Shown piece after piece: positions 50,688 through 58,589 of a DNA stretch of 64,000 nt. Positions within the stretch are counted from its first letter, which is position 1; every line of letters begins with the position of its first letter. The stretch is from Sphingomonas swuensis (lineage in GTDB: Bacteria > Pseudomonadota > Alphaproteobacteria > Sphingomonadales > Sphingomonadaceae), in the NCBI RefSeq assembly GCF_039538045.1, contig NZ_BAABBQ010000001.1, positions 704,001 to 768,000 on the forward strand, given 5' to 3'. The position numbers and the translations under genes are program-made. Under the pieces are notes generated by a model, which did not search any database, had not been told where the DNA came from, and saw only the letters and a list, made by a program, of their open reading frames with translations.

Positions 50688-51172
50688 CCTCTCCCAGGCT
50701 GTTCCTGGACTGCGACGGGGTTCTCGCCGACTTCAATGCCGGGGCGGAGAAGCTGCTCGGTACCGATGTCGCCACTTTCGAGGCGCGGCATGGCAAGGGC
50801 GAGTTCTGGCGACGGCTGACGCGTCATGGCGACTTCTACGCCACCCTTCCGAAAATGGCGGACGCGGACGAGTTGTTCGATGCCGTCCGCCATCTCAAGC
50901 CGACCATCCTCACCGGACTTCCGGTCGGCAAGTGGGCCGCGCCGCAAAAGGTGCGCTGGGCGGCCGAGCACTTCCCGGGCGTCGAGATCATCACCTGCAT
51001 GGCGCGCGACAAGCACCGCCACATGTCGGGTGCGGACGTGCTGGTGGACGACAGTGAGCGACACATGGCCGCGTGGCAGGACGCGGGCGGAATCTATGTC
51101 TTGCACCACGACGCGCGAACGACGATCCGCGCTCTTGCCGAGATCTACCCGTCGGTGAAGACGACGGCCTAG
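50684..51172 (+). CDS. HAD-superfamily 5'(3')-deoxyribonucleotidase-like phosphatase
   Basis: 162 residues from GTG. HAD motif I is LFLDCDGVLADFN (nucleophile and acid Asp); motif II Thr in TILTGLP, motif III Lys in DKHRHM, motif IV in VLVDDSERH. This fits the NT5C-like 5'-nucleotidase family, which dephosphorylates deoxynucleotides. Overlaps the preceding unknown gene by 4 nt, and its end overlaps the convergent gene by 4 nt. Confidence 0.83.
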   Translation: MTSPRLFLDCDGVLADFNAGAEKLLGTDVATFEARHGKGEFWRRLTRHGDFYATLPKMADADELFDAVRHLKPTILTGLPVGKWAAPQKVRWAAEHFPGVEIITCMARDKHRHMSGADVLVDDSERHMAAWQDAGGIYVLHHDARTTIRALAEIYPSVKTTA

Positions 51173-51720
51173 GCCGCGGCCGCGACGTCGACCTTCTCGA
51201 CCCATTCGGGCCAGAACACCGGTTCGCGGTTTGACCAGCCCGGCGCCGTGGCGGCGCTTTCGCTGATCGACTGGAGCAGCACGCGGCGACGGTCCGGGTG
51301 GAGATGGGGGAGGGCCGAAGCGGCACAGAAAGCGGCAGGGAGCCACGAGCGCGCGCCCGCTCCGAGCAGCCGCTCGTAGAGGAAGCGGTAGGCGGCAAAA
51401 TTGGGGATACGATCCTGGCCGAGGTCGAAAGCGGTGAGGGTGATCAGAAGGCCCATGAACGGGTCGATCGTGTCGAGACCGCTGTCGTCGGGCACTTGCA
51501 GGCGAAGCGCGTCGAGCTGCTTGTAGAGGCGGGTCTGCGCCCGGATCGAGGCGGCTTCGCCCTCGTCGCGGGCCCAGCAGGTGAGCGCGTCACGGCGACC
51601 GAAGGCAATGTCGAGGCTGCGACGAATGTAGCGCTGTGTCGCCTTCGGAAAGGAGGCGAACTCCTTCATCTCGCTCAGTAGCAGAGCGCCACCAGCAGGC
51701 TGACCCGTACGCGTCGTCAT
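51169..51720 (-). CDS. Hypothetical protein
   Basis: 183 residues from the ATG with ATGAGGAGT upstream. Helical and soluble-looking, with conserved-looking segments FPKATQRYIRRSLDIAFGRRDALTCWARDEGE and NREPVFWPEWVEKVDV at the C-terminus. No signal peptide and no named domain recognised. Convergent with the nucleotidase gene (4-nt overlap at the stop codons). Confidence 0.65.
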   Translation of the reverse strand: MTTRTGQPAGGALLLSEMKEFASFPKATQRYIRRSLDIAFGRRDALTCWARDEGEAASIRAQTRLYKQLDALRLQVPDDSGLDTIDPFMGLLITLTAFDLGQDRIPNFAAYRFLYERLLGAGARSWLPAAFCAASALPHLHPDRRRVLLQSISESAATAPGWSNREPVFWPEWVEKVDVAAAA

Positions 51721-51788
51721 TGTCTCTGACTCCTCATGTACCAGGAGCGAGTGTTGCGCCTCGAAGCGTTTCCGTTGGCTTAACCACC

Positions 51789-51871
51789 GCCCCAACCCCG
51801 GTTCATATTGAAACCGGGTTCGGCGCGGATTGCCATGTCTTTCTTCAGCCCCGCGAACTTGTCGCGGGGCT
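51789..51871. other. Two imperfect or short inverted repeats in a 200-bp gap
   Basis: The first, 51789-51818, pairs AACCCCGGTTCA with TGAAACCGGGTT around TAT (two bulges). The second, 51847-51871, has perfect arms AGCCCCGCGA/TCGCGGGGCT. Neither has a T-run. They may terminate the minus-strand gene at 51920 or belong to the promoter of the gene ending at 51720. Confidence 0.4.
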
Positions 51872-51919
51872 GTCGCAATCGTGCAACGCGATATTCGGGT
51901 TACCGCGGTCGTTTAAGGG

Positions 51920-52132
51920 TCAGGCGGGAAAGCCCGAGGAGGGCACCGGCTCGCCGCCACAGCCAGGCTGCGAGGACGACAACGGATCGGAGGCGTCCAT
52001 GCTCTCGTCACTTCCGACGTCGACCTTGGCGTCCTCGTCGTCGGGATTGCGGCGCAACTTGTGTTCCAGTTCCTTCTCGGGATCGGCGGAGATGACCGAC
52101 GGCGGTGCATCGGCCGAATTATGTTCCTGCAT
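51920..52132 (-). CDS. Small acidic stress-type protein
   Basis: 70 residues, strongly acidic and Ser/Pro-rich, predicted disordered (EKELEHKLRRNPDDEDAKVDVGSDESMDAS). GAAAGGAAC serves as ribosome site, and an exact EcfG promoter lies 25 nt upstream of the ATG, which is the best evidence that this small frame is a real gene. Function unknown; EcfG regulons commonly contain such short hydrophilic proteins. Confidence 0.72.
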   Translation of the reverse strand: MQEHNSADAPPSVISADPEKELEHKLRRNPDDEDAKVDVGSDESMDASDPLSSSQPGCGGEPVPSSGFPA

Positions 52133-52156
52133 GAAGTGAGTTCCTTTCGCAGCCTA

Positions 52157-52182
52157 AACGGTTTGCCCCGGCGCACCGTTCC
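52157..52182 (-). promoter_or_regulatory. EcfG (general stress sigma) promoter, exact consensus
   Basis: Minus strand: GGAAC (52182-52178), 17-nt spacer, CGTT (52160-52157). Matches GGAAC-N16/17-CGTT at all nine positions. Predicted start about 18 nt before the 70-residue acidic protein. Confidence 0.7.
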
Positions 52183-52263
52183 CTTCGACCAATGGCGTTC
52201 GTCCATCGGCCAAGCGGCACCCCGACCATTGCGCAACGGGTTCGATCGAGTCACCGTCCTCCC

Positions 52264-53508
52264 ATGAACATGCCTGTCGCCGCCGAGCAGTTGCTGTTGC
52301 CAGATCGCCGGAAGGCAGCCACCGGGAGGTTTGCCGACTGGAAGGTCGCAGCAGTCTCTATCCTGGGCTTCTGGGCGATCTATGCGGTGACCGTGATCGC
52401 CCGTGCCTTCCTCGGCAGCGATCCGCTGACCGTGCTCGAGAACAAGCTCGTCACCTTCGCCGCCGGCATCCTCATCACCGGCCTGCTGTACTTTGCCATC
52501 GCCTCGCTGGCGCCCGGCTCGTCGATCCGGCGCAAGGGGCTCGTGGCGGGCTTCGGGGCGGTGATCGCCGCCGGCGCCTTGTCGACGGTGCTGATCCTGA
52601 CCGACGGCAACATGCGCAGCAGCAAGGAGGAGTTCCGCTTCCAGGCGCGCGAGGGCTTCGTCGTCATTGCCAAGGGCGAGCAGGTAAGGATCGAGCGCGG
52701 GGCGGCCGATCCGGTCGTGGTCACCATGCCGAAGCTGAAGGAACTGGGGCAGCACGACCAGTTCCGGGTCGCGGCCGATGCAACGGTGGTCTGGCTGTTC
52801 TTCTTCGCGGCATGGTCGGCGGTGTATCTGGCCCTTGTCAGCCAAGGGCAGGCGCTCGACCTGCAGCGCCGGGCCGCGGCCGCCGAGAACGCCGCGCAGG
52901 TGGCTCAGGTCCGGGCGTTGCGGTACCAGGTCAATCCGCACTTTCTGTTCAACACACTGAACAGCCTCTCGAGTCTGGTGATGAGCGGCCGGCCCGAGGA
53001 AGCCGAGTCGATGATCCTCAAACTTTCCACCTTCTTCCGAAGCAGCCTGTCACTCGATCCCACCGCCGACGTCAGCCTCGGCGAGGAAATCGAGCTCCAG
53101 CGGCTTTATCTCGAGATCGAGAAGGTGCGTTTCCCACGCCGCCTGAAGGTCGAGATCGACGTGCCCGACCGGCTTGCCGGAGCGCGCCTGCCCGCACTTA
53201 TTTTGCAGCCGATCGTCGAGAATGCGATAAAGTATGGCCTCAGCAATACGCGCGACAAGGTCAGCCTGCGGATCACGGCCGAAGAGCCGCTGCCGGGGAG
53301 GCTTCGCATCGAGATCAGCAATTTCGGCGGGACCGCGCTCAAGTCGCCGCGTCAATCCGGATCGCTCGAAGGCACCAAGGTCGGCCTCGCCAACGTGTCG
53401 GAGCGGCTGAACGCCCGATTCGGGAACGATGCCAAGATCGAGCATGGTCCGCTTGAAGGCGGCGGCTACAAGGCGGCGCTGACCCTTCCGATCACCCGCC
53501 ATGACTGA
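52264..53508 (+). CDS. Sensor histidine kinase, LytS/AlgZ type
   Basis: 414 residues. Four transmembrane helices (about 28-50, 62-82, 92-113, 173-192), with a soluble segment of about 60 residues (114-172) between the third and fourth. Then a short coiled coil and the His_kinase domain with H226 in VNPHFLFNTLNSLSSL; HATPase with PALILQPIVENAIKYGL and GTKVGLANVSERL. Translationally coupled (8-nt overlap) to a LytTR regulator. Signal unknown. Confidence 0.92.
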   Translation: MNMPVAAEQLLLPDRRKAATGRFADWKVAAVSILGFWAIYAVTVIARAFLGSDPLTVLENKLVTFAAGILITGLLYFAIASLAPGSSIRRKGLVAGFGAVIAAGALSTVLILTDGNMRSSKEEFRFQAREGFVVIAKGEQVRIERGAADPVVVTMPKLKELGQHDQFRVAADATVVWLFFFAAWSAVYLALVSQGQALDLQRRAAAAENAAQVAQVRALRYQVNPHFLFNTLNSLSSLVMSGRPEEAESMILKLSTFFRSSLSLDPTADVSLGEEIELQRLYLEIEKVRFPRRLKVEIDVPDRLAGARLPALILQPIVENAIKYGLSNTRDKVSLRITAEEPLPGRLRIEISNFGGTALKSPRQSGSLEGTKVGLANVSERLNARFGNDAKIEHGPLEGGGYKAALTLPITRHD

Positions 53509-54256
53509 TGATCTGGCACCCTTGCGGACCCTGGTGGTCGACGACGAGCCGCTCGCGACCGAGCGGTTGCAGTTGCTGCTGGCCCGGATCGGCGGGGTCG
53601 ATCTCGTTGGAACCGCGAGCGACGGGGAAGCGGCGTGCCGGATGGCCGAGGTGCTGGAGCCCGACCTGCTTCTGCTCGACATTGCCATGCCCGGCCTCGA
53701 CGGCATCGACGTTGCCCGTGCGGTCCGCAGCCACGATGGCGGTCCGGCGGTGGTATTCGTCACTGCCTTCGATCAGTTCGCGGTTGCCGCGTTCGAAGTC
53801 GAGGCGGTCGACTATCTGGTCAAGCCGGTCGATCCGGCGCGGCTCGAGCGCGCCCTCGACCGTGCGCGCGCGCATCTTGCCCGGCGGGGCACCGTGTCCG
53901 CGGTCGAAGTCGGTGCGGGCGACGGTCACCTTCAGGAATTCTGGGCTTCGGACCTGACCGGCCTCGTTCGAATCCGCTCTTCTGACATCGACCGGGTGTC
54001 TGCCGAGCGCGACTACATGCGGCTGCATGTCGGGCAGCGCAGCTGGCTCATCCACCACAGCATGGCCGCACTCGAGGATGGCCTCGATCCGGCGCTGTTC
54101 GTCCGCCTGCACCGCTCGGCCATCGTCCGCCGCGATTTCATCCACGGCTTTCAGCGCAATGCCTCGGGCCGGTGGATCGCGCGACTTGCCGACGGGACCG
54201 AGCAGCCGGTCGGCCGGCTCTACGCCGACAGCGTGCGGGCAATCGCCGGCCGCTAG
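53501..54256 (+). CDS. LytTR-family response regulator
   Basis: 251 residues. Receiver 1-125 with D14/D15, phospho-acceptor D60 (LLLLDIAMPG) and K in YLVKPVDP; LytTR DNA-binding domain about 155-250 (IDRVSAERDYMRLHV, MAALEDGLDPALFVRLHRSAIV, ADGTEQPVGRLYADSV). Pairs with the kinase just upstream. Possible targets in reach are the symporter at 54253 and the operon at 55734. Confidence 0.93.
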   Translation: MTDDLAPLRTLVVDDEPLATERLQLLLARIGGVDLVGTASDGEAACRMAEVLEPDLLLLDIAMPGLDGIDVARAVRSHDGGPAVVFVTAFDQFAVAAFEVEAVDYLVKPVDPARLERALDRARAHLARRGTVSAVEVGAGDGHLQEFWASDLTGLVRIRSSDIDRVSAERDYMRLHVGQRSWLIHHSMAALEDGLDPALFVRLHRSAIVRRDFIHGFQRNASGRWIARLADGTEQPVGRLYADSVRAIAGR

Positions 54257-55551
54257 GCGGCCTCCGCTGAGCCCTCGCGATCCGATACCGCGCCGGTTAC
54301 GGCGACGTCGCACACGACGTTCCCGAGGGTCCGGAAGGTGTCTGGGATCGTCTCTAGCGCCAGCAGCAAGGCCAGCGGCTCGATTGGCACGCCTAGCGCG
54401 ATGCTGATCGGTGCGATCGAGGTCACGAAGCTGATCTGTCCCGGCAGGCTGACGGCCCCGATCGAAGCCATGGCGGCCACCGCGATGCCGGCGATGTAGC
54501 CGGTAGTGCTGATGTCGATCCCGTACCAGTGCGCGACATAGAGGGCGACGCCAATGTTCATCGCGGGGCCGGTCGCCCGGAACAGCGCGACGGCGAGCGG
54601 CAGCACGACGTCGGCGTCCCGCGCCCGAATGCGGAGGTCGGCGGCCGACTGCAGCATGGCCGGGAGGGAAGCAAGCGACGAACGGGTCGACAGCGCGACC
54701 GCTGCCGGGCCCGCCATCGCCCGGAACACCTCGCCAGGCGTGAAGCGCGCGACGAGCACGGCGATGCCGAAGCCGACGATGGTCAGAATGACCCCGAGCG
54801 TGGAGAGGATGATGACATAGTGCACCACCGCGCCGAGCGCCGACCCTCCGGCTCCCGCACCGACCGCAAAGGCGAGCGCGAGAATGCCGAGTGGGGCAAG
54901 TGCAAGCACCCAGCCGATGACCGTCAGCATCGCCTCCGCCACGCCTTCGAAGAAGCCAAGCGTCGCGACCCGCTTGTCGCTGCGAACCTTGGCGAGCGCG
55001 AAGGCGAAGATGGCGGTGAAGAAGACCAGTGGAAGGATCTGGTCGTTGGCCGCGGCCGCGATCGGATTGGGCGGGATGATCGACTTGAAGAAGTCGGCGA
55101 CGGTCGGGACCGCGCCCTTGGTGACGCTCTGGTCGACCCCGGCGAGGCCTGCCTGGAGCGCCTGCGCAGCTTCGGGCGGGAGCGGCCACAGCGCCAGCAG
55201 CGCCGGCGTCATGAAGGCGCCGAATAGCGCCGAGAAGATGTAGAAGGCGACGAACCAGACGACGGCTTTGGCCGCGAGGCCGCCCGCCCGTGCGGCATCG
55301 GCCCCGCCGACAACTCCGACCACCAGGAGCGAGACGATTAGCGGAATGACGGTCATCCGCAGCGCGTCGAGCCACAGGCCTCCGATAAGCGAGGCGGCCT
55401 GAACCAGCGGCTCCTTGATCCCGTCGCCGAGCCGCGGGGCGAGGATGCCGAGTACGAGTCCAAGGATCAGCGCGCCGAGCAGGAGCAGCGCGCCTCGGCT
55501 ACCCTTGGGTGCCGGAGCGGGGGCCGCGGCTGCGGCGCTTGGGTCGGTCAT
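54253..55551 (-). CDS. Dicarboxylate/amino acid:cation symporter (DAACS)
   Basis: 432 residues from ATG 55551; the frame is open to 55719 but the extension is non-coding-like. Eight transmembrane helices and two re-entrant loops. Family marks: LWLDALRMTVIPLIVSLLVVGV, the serine-rich hairpin ALSTRSSLASLPAMLQSA, the substrate/Na+ motif ATGPAMNIGVALYVA, and a second hairpin ASIGAVSLPGQISFVTS. Imports C4-dicarboxylates or acidic amino acids with Na+ or H+. Convergent with the LytTR gene (4-nt overlap). Confidence 0.93.
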   Translation of the reverse strand: MTDPSAAAAAPAPAPKGSRGALLLLGALILGLVLGILAPRLGDGIKEPLVQAASLIGGLWLDALRMTVIPLIVSLLVVGVVGGADAARAGGLAAKAVVWFVAFYIFSALFGAFMTPALLALWPLPPEAAQALQAGLAGVDQSVTKGAVPTVADFFKSIIPPNPIAAAANDQILPLVFFTAIFAFALAKVRSDKRVATLGFFEGVAEAMLTVIGWVLALAPLGILALAFAVGAGAGGSALGAVVHYVIILSTLGVILTIVGFGIAVLVARFTPGEVFRAMAGPAAVALSTRSSLASLPAMLQSAADLRIRARDADVVLPLAVALFRATGPAMNIGVALYVAHWYGIDISTTGYIAGIAVAAMASIGAVSLPGQISFVTSIAPISIALGVPIEPLALLLALETIPDTFRTLGNVVCDVAVTGAVSDREGSAEAA

Positions 55552-55670
55552 CGAGAAAACTCCAGAGGCGCGAGCACGCCTGAGCTGCGTACTCAGCCAG
55601 GCTCGCCGCGCCAAGCCCTCCGCTTGAACCGCGATCCCGAGCTGTTCGACCCATTTTTCTGCATTCCGCC

Positions 55671-55695
55671 GAACAAGAGCGGTCCACTCGGCGTT
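55671..55695 (+). promoter_or_regulatory. EcfG-like promoter for the DUF2383 gene (near match)
   Basis: CGAAC (55670-55674), 17-nt spacer, CGTT (55692-55695); one mismatch in the -35. Start codon 38 nt downstream. Confidence 0.5.
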
Positions 55696-55733
55696 GGGAC
55701 GACCATATCCACTCAGCACTTCAGGAGATCATC

Positions 55734-56189
55734 ATGATCGGAAGCGACAACAACGCCAGCGTCGGCACCCTCGAGACCCTCACCACCACGCTTATCGACA
55801 GCGTCAACGGCTACCGCGACGCGGCGCAGAACGCCGAGGGGAGCAAGTTCCAGGAGATCTTCCGCCGCAACGCCGACGAGCGCAGCCGCGTTGCCGAAGA
55901 GCTTCGTTCGGAAATCAGCCGCCTCGGCGGCAATGCTCCCGATGACGGCAGCTTCCTCGGCTCGACGCATCAGCGTTTCCTCGACCTCAAGGCTGCGGTG
56001 ACCGGTCGCGACGACAAGGCGATCATCAACGAGGTCGAGCGTGGCGAGGACTATCTCAAGGAGAAGTTCGAGGCAGCGCTGGGCGCCGACATCGCTCCCG
56101 AGACCCGCACGGTCATCGAGCGTGCCTATCAGTCGGTCCGCGCGGGCCACGACCAGATGAGCGCGCTGAAGCACGGCATGGAGGCGTAA
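55734..56189 (+). CDS. PA2169-type four-helix-bundle protein (DUF2383)
   Basis: 151 residues, ferritin-like helical bundle: TLTTTLIDSVNGYRDAAQNA, IFRRNADERSRVAEELRSEI, HQRFLDLKAAVTGRDDKAIINEVERGEDYLKEKF. Carboxylates and a histidine are spaced as in DUF2383. Function unknown, often stress-linked. CTTCAGGAG ribosome site. The DUF3597 gene follows 4 nt later in the same operon. Confidence 0.87.
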   Translation: MIGSDNNASVGTLETLTTTLIDSVNGYRDAAQNAEGSKFQEIFRRNADERSRVAEELRSEISRLGGNAPDDGSFLGSTHQRFLDLKAAVTGRDDKAIINEVERGEDYLKEKFEAALGADIAPETRTVIERAYQSVRAGHDQMSALKHGMEA

Positions 56190-56193
56190 GCCG

Positions 56194-56637
56194 ATGGGTA
56201 TTTTCGACAAGATCAAAGGTGCGATCTTCGGCCACAAGGATCCGGGACCGGGCAACCGCCCGACCATCCCGGCCGGCATGGCCGGTGGTCCGCCTGCCCA
56301 AGCGCAGCCGACGGGTGGCCAGCCTCTCGGGCAAGCTCAGTCGCAGGTGCAGCCCGCACCGGCACCTGCGGCGCAGAACGTGGACGTCGAGCAGGTGCTG
56401 GCCGATATCAGCACTCAGCGCGGCAACCCCGACCTCAACTACAAAACGTCGATCGTCGACCTGATGAAGCTGCTCGGCATCGATTCCAGCCTCGAGAACC
56501 GCAAGGAACTCGCGCAGGAGCTCGGCTACACGGGTGAGCGCGATGGCTCGGCGGAGATGAACATCTGGCTGCACAAGGCCGTGATGAAGGGGCTTGCCGA
56601 CAATGGTGGCAGGGTGCCCGCAAGCATGCTGTCCTAG
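56194..56637 (+). CDS. DUF3597 family protein
   Basis: 147 residues. N-terminal MGIFDKIKGAIFGHK amphipathic segment, a Pro/Gln/Gly/Ala-rich linker (about 18-65), and a C-terminal domain with VDVEQVLADIS, SIVDLMKLLGIDSSLENRKELAQELGY and MNIWLHKAVMKGLADNGG. This matches DUF3597, whose C-terminal half has a small helical peptidoglycan-binding-like look. Function unknown. Ends at a strong terminator. Confidence 0.87.
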   Translation: MGIFDKIKGAIFGHKDPGPGNRPTIPAGMAGGPPAQAQPTGGQPLGQAQSQVQPAPAPAAQNVDVEQVLADISTQRGNPDLNYKTSIVDLMKLLGIDSSLENRKELAQELGYTGERDGSAEMNIWLHKAVMKGLADNGGRVPASMLS

Positions 56638-56662
56638 ATCTCATCCGACGCGAAAAGGATTG

Positions 56663-56696
56663 GGGGTCTGCTCGAAGGAGCAGGCCCCTTTTTCTT
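56663..56696 (+). terminator. Intrinsic terminator of the DUF2383-DUF3597 operon
   Basis: 11-bp stem GGGGTCTGCTC/GAGCAGGCCCC (one G-U), GAAG loop, then TTTTTCTT. The tract touches the end of the convergent extensin-like gene. Confidence 0.88.
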
Positions 56697-57402
56697 AGCG
56701 GCAGGCGCGCCACCCGCTTGCGCCGCGATCGGCGGTGTCGAGATGAAGATGATCGCGGTGCGCTTCGTTGTAGTCGGGCGAGAGGACGGTGCTGAAGCTT
56801 CGGCAGGCGGCATCACGAGCCGAGCGGAGAAATGCGGCAGTGGGACCGTCATCCCTCCAGTCCCTGAGGACGGAGACGGTCCGGCCGTCCGCCATGGTGA
56901 AGCCGAGAATATCGACCGCATCGGCGGTGGCATGCTCGCTCCAGGCGCCGCTTTCGCGACCGTAGAGGCGGCGACAAGAGAAGCTGCCAGCGTGGAGCAG
57001 GCGGCGGACCGACGTACCAAGATGGCGATTGGCCGCGACCTGGAGCTCTCGCTCCCACACCAGCATGGCGGCGGCCACCGGGCAGCTGGTAACTAAACCT
57101 GCAGGTGATGGCTCGGGCGTGCCCTTGATCCGGGTACCATCGCGATAGCCACAGCTTTCACTGACGATCCGGTCGGGGGCAGGCGTGCTGAGGCTTGCCG
57201 CTTCGGTGAGAAGTGCGCGGCATCGCGGCGGATCGGATCCGAGCTCGGCGATCTTGGCTGGAGTGAAGCGGCCCGGCTCGGCGGTGAGGTCGAGCTCCGT
57301 CCAGGGCAGGTCGGAGCGGTGGCGTTTCATCCACGCCGCAGCCTCAATAATCAGGACGGCGAGCAGTGAGCCAATCACGAGCAGACGAAGAGCAAAGCGC
57401 AT
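56695..57402 (-). CDS. Extensin-like family protein
   Basis: 235 residues. N-terminal transmembrane or signal segment (about 5-24), so envelope. The extensin-like C-terminal domain has cysteines in SESCGYRD, TSCPVAAAM, SFSCRRLYG and DAACRSF, and metal-site-like motifs SEHATADAVDILGF and HRDHLHLD, the H...D and HxH arrangement of LAS/DD-carboxypeptidase-like folds. Probably acts on cell-wall peptides, but substrate is unproven. Confidence 0.86.
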   Translation of the reverse strand: MRFALRLLVIGSLLAVLIIEAAAWMKRHRSDLPWTELDLTAEPGRFTPAKIAELGSDPPRCRALLTEAASLSTPAPDRIVSESCGYRDGTRIKGTPEPSPAGLVTSCPVAAAMLVWERELQVAANRHLGTSVRRLLHAGSFSCRRLYGRESGAWSEHATADAVDILGFTMADGRTVSVLRDWRDDGPTAAFLRSARDAACRSFSTVLSPDYNEAHRDHLHLDTADRGASGWRACR

Positions 57403-57429
57403 GGCGGGCTGAACGCGCTCGACCGACGA

Positions 57430-58071
57430 TCAGGCTCGGAGCGCGGTGTCGAGGCGCTCACGGGTGACGGGATAGCCGAGATGGGAAGGAATGGTCAGCC
57501 AGCGCTCGCCGTCCACTTCCTCGATCCAGGGCGAGATGATCTCGATCGGGGTGGCGAGGGCATGTTCGCGGGCCTCGGCAAAGCTGGCGAACTGCGCCAA
57601 CCGCTCGAGATTGCGGATGGTGGGAAAGATCGCGCTGGCCGAGCCTTCGCCGACCATGTCCAGCATGGCTTGCGCGGTGACCCACAGCAGCCGCTCGCAC
57701 TCGCTTGGCTGCGGCCGAAGCGGAGGATGGGCAAGGGGCGCTGCAGCGAGGAAGAAGAAGGTGTCGAAGCGCCGGTGACGAACATTGTCGGGCCGCCAGC
57801 GGGCAAATGGAACGAGACTGTCGTTGCCGACGGCAAGCCCGGTCTCCTCCTTTGTCTCTCGGATCGCGGCCCTTCGAGCTGCGTCTTCGAGCCCCGCTTC
57901 GTCAGACCAGTCGGCCTCGTCAATCCGGCCTCCGGGAAAGACCATCGCGCCCGCAGCGAAGGCCATCGTCCTTGGACGCTCCACCATCAGCAGTTCGGGG
58001 CTCCCCAGAGGCGAGTCGCGCATCACCACCAGGGTCGCGGCGGGAATGGCCTGGCTGTCGCTGTCGCTCAT
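57430..58071 (-). CDS. NUDIX hydrolase, long-box (NUDT19/CoA type)
   Basis: 213 residues. The NUDIX box is stretched: FPGGRIDEADWS, then an insertion, then RRAAIRETKEETGLAV, the layout of coenzyme A / NUDT19-like hydrolases rather than MutT. C-terminal part LERLAQFASFAEAREHA and IPSHLGYPV are also typical of that branch. Probable acyl-CoA or CoA diphosphatase; substrate is inference. Confidence 0.85.
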   Translation of the reverse strand: MSDSDSQAIPAATLVVMRDSPLGSPELLMVERPRTMAFAAGAMVFPGGRIDEADWSDEAGLEDAARRAAIRETKEETGLAVGNDSLVPFARWRPDNVRHRRFDTFFFLAAAPLAHPPLRPQPSECERLLWVTAQAMLDMVGEGSASAIFPTIRNLERLAQFASFAEAREHALATPIEIISPWIEEVDGERWLTIPSHLGYPVTRERLDTALRA

Positions 58072-58094
58072 TCCTCGGACCTAGGGTGGAGCGC

Positions 58095-58133
58095 GCAAAA
58101 GAAAAGGCCGGCCTCCCGCAGGAGACCGGCCTT
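58095..58133 (-). terminator. Intrinsic terminator of the Asn/Ala-rich lipoprotein gene
   Basis: Arms AAGGCCGG (58104-58111)/CCGGCCTT (58126-58133), inner stem CTCC/GGAG, then minus-strand TTTTCTTTTG. Confidence 0.85.
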
Positions 58134-58166
58134 CCATCGTCCACGGCCCGGAGGCCATGGCCATGC

Positions 58167-58457
58167 TTACATGGCGTTGACGGCAGCGTTCGCCTGAGCC
58201 GAATTGGCGGCATTGACGTCGGCGTCGTCGATCGCCTCTTCCTTGCGGTCGCCTTCGGCCTCGAGCGCGTCGGCCTGGTTCTCCAGGCTGGCGGCTTCGG
58301 CGGCGTTGCCGGTGTTGGCGGCGGCGGCCTCGAGGTTGTCGGCAGCGGCTTCGTAGTTGTCGTTCACGTTGTCGCCGAGCGAATCGTCACCCTTGCCACC
58401 GCAAGCAGCAAGAGCCAGCGCAGCAGCGCCAACGAGCGCGAAAGAAATCTTCTTCAT
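58167..58457 (-). CDS. Small Asn/Ala-rich lipoprotein, EcfG-controlled
   Basis: 96 residues from the ATG with AAGGGGAG upstream. Lipobox LAAC (Cys at about residue 19). The mature part is repetitive Ala/Asn/Asp/Glu: NYEAAADNLEAAAANTGNAAEAAS, ending in AANSAQANAAVNAM. It resembles the lipoprotein at 6521 in size and bias but is Ala/Glu-rich rather than Met-rich. An exact EcfG promoter upstream marks it as a stress gene. Function unknown. Confidence 0.8.
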   Translation of the reverse strand: MKKISFALVGAAALALAACGGKGDDSLGDNVNDNYEAAADNLEAAAANTGNAAEAASLENQADALEAEGDRKEEAIDDADVNAANSAQANAAVNAM

Positions 58458-58515
58458 AGTTTCACTCCCCTTATGGTTCGTTCTCGCGGGTTTTCGTACC
58501 CGCTTGAGGGCGCCC

Positions 58516-58541
58516 AACGCGAGCCGGTTCCTTGCGGTTCC
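58516..58541 (-). promoter_or_regulatory. EcfG (general stress sigma) promoter, exact consensus
   Basis: Minus strand: GGAAC (58541-58537), 17-nt spacer, CGTT (58519-58516). All nine positions match. Leader to the lipoprotein ATG about 50 nt. A second GGAAC (58530-58526) inside the spacer is too close to CGTT to serve. Confidence 0.72.
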
Positions 58542-58553
58542 GTTACGCTCACC

Positions 58554-58582
58554 TTGGAATGTTTGACCTCATGCCCTAAATA
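58554..58582 (+). promoter_or_regulatory. Promoter of ssrA
   Basis: TTGGAA (58554-58559), 17-nt spacer, TAAATA (58577-58582), giving a start near 58590, just before the acceptor half of the tmRNA. Confidence 0.65.
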
Positions 58583-58589
58583 GGTCGGG

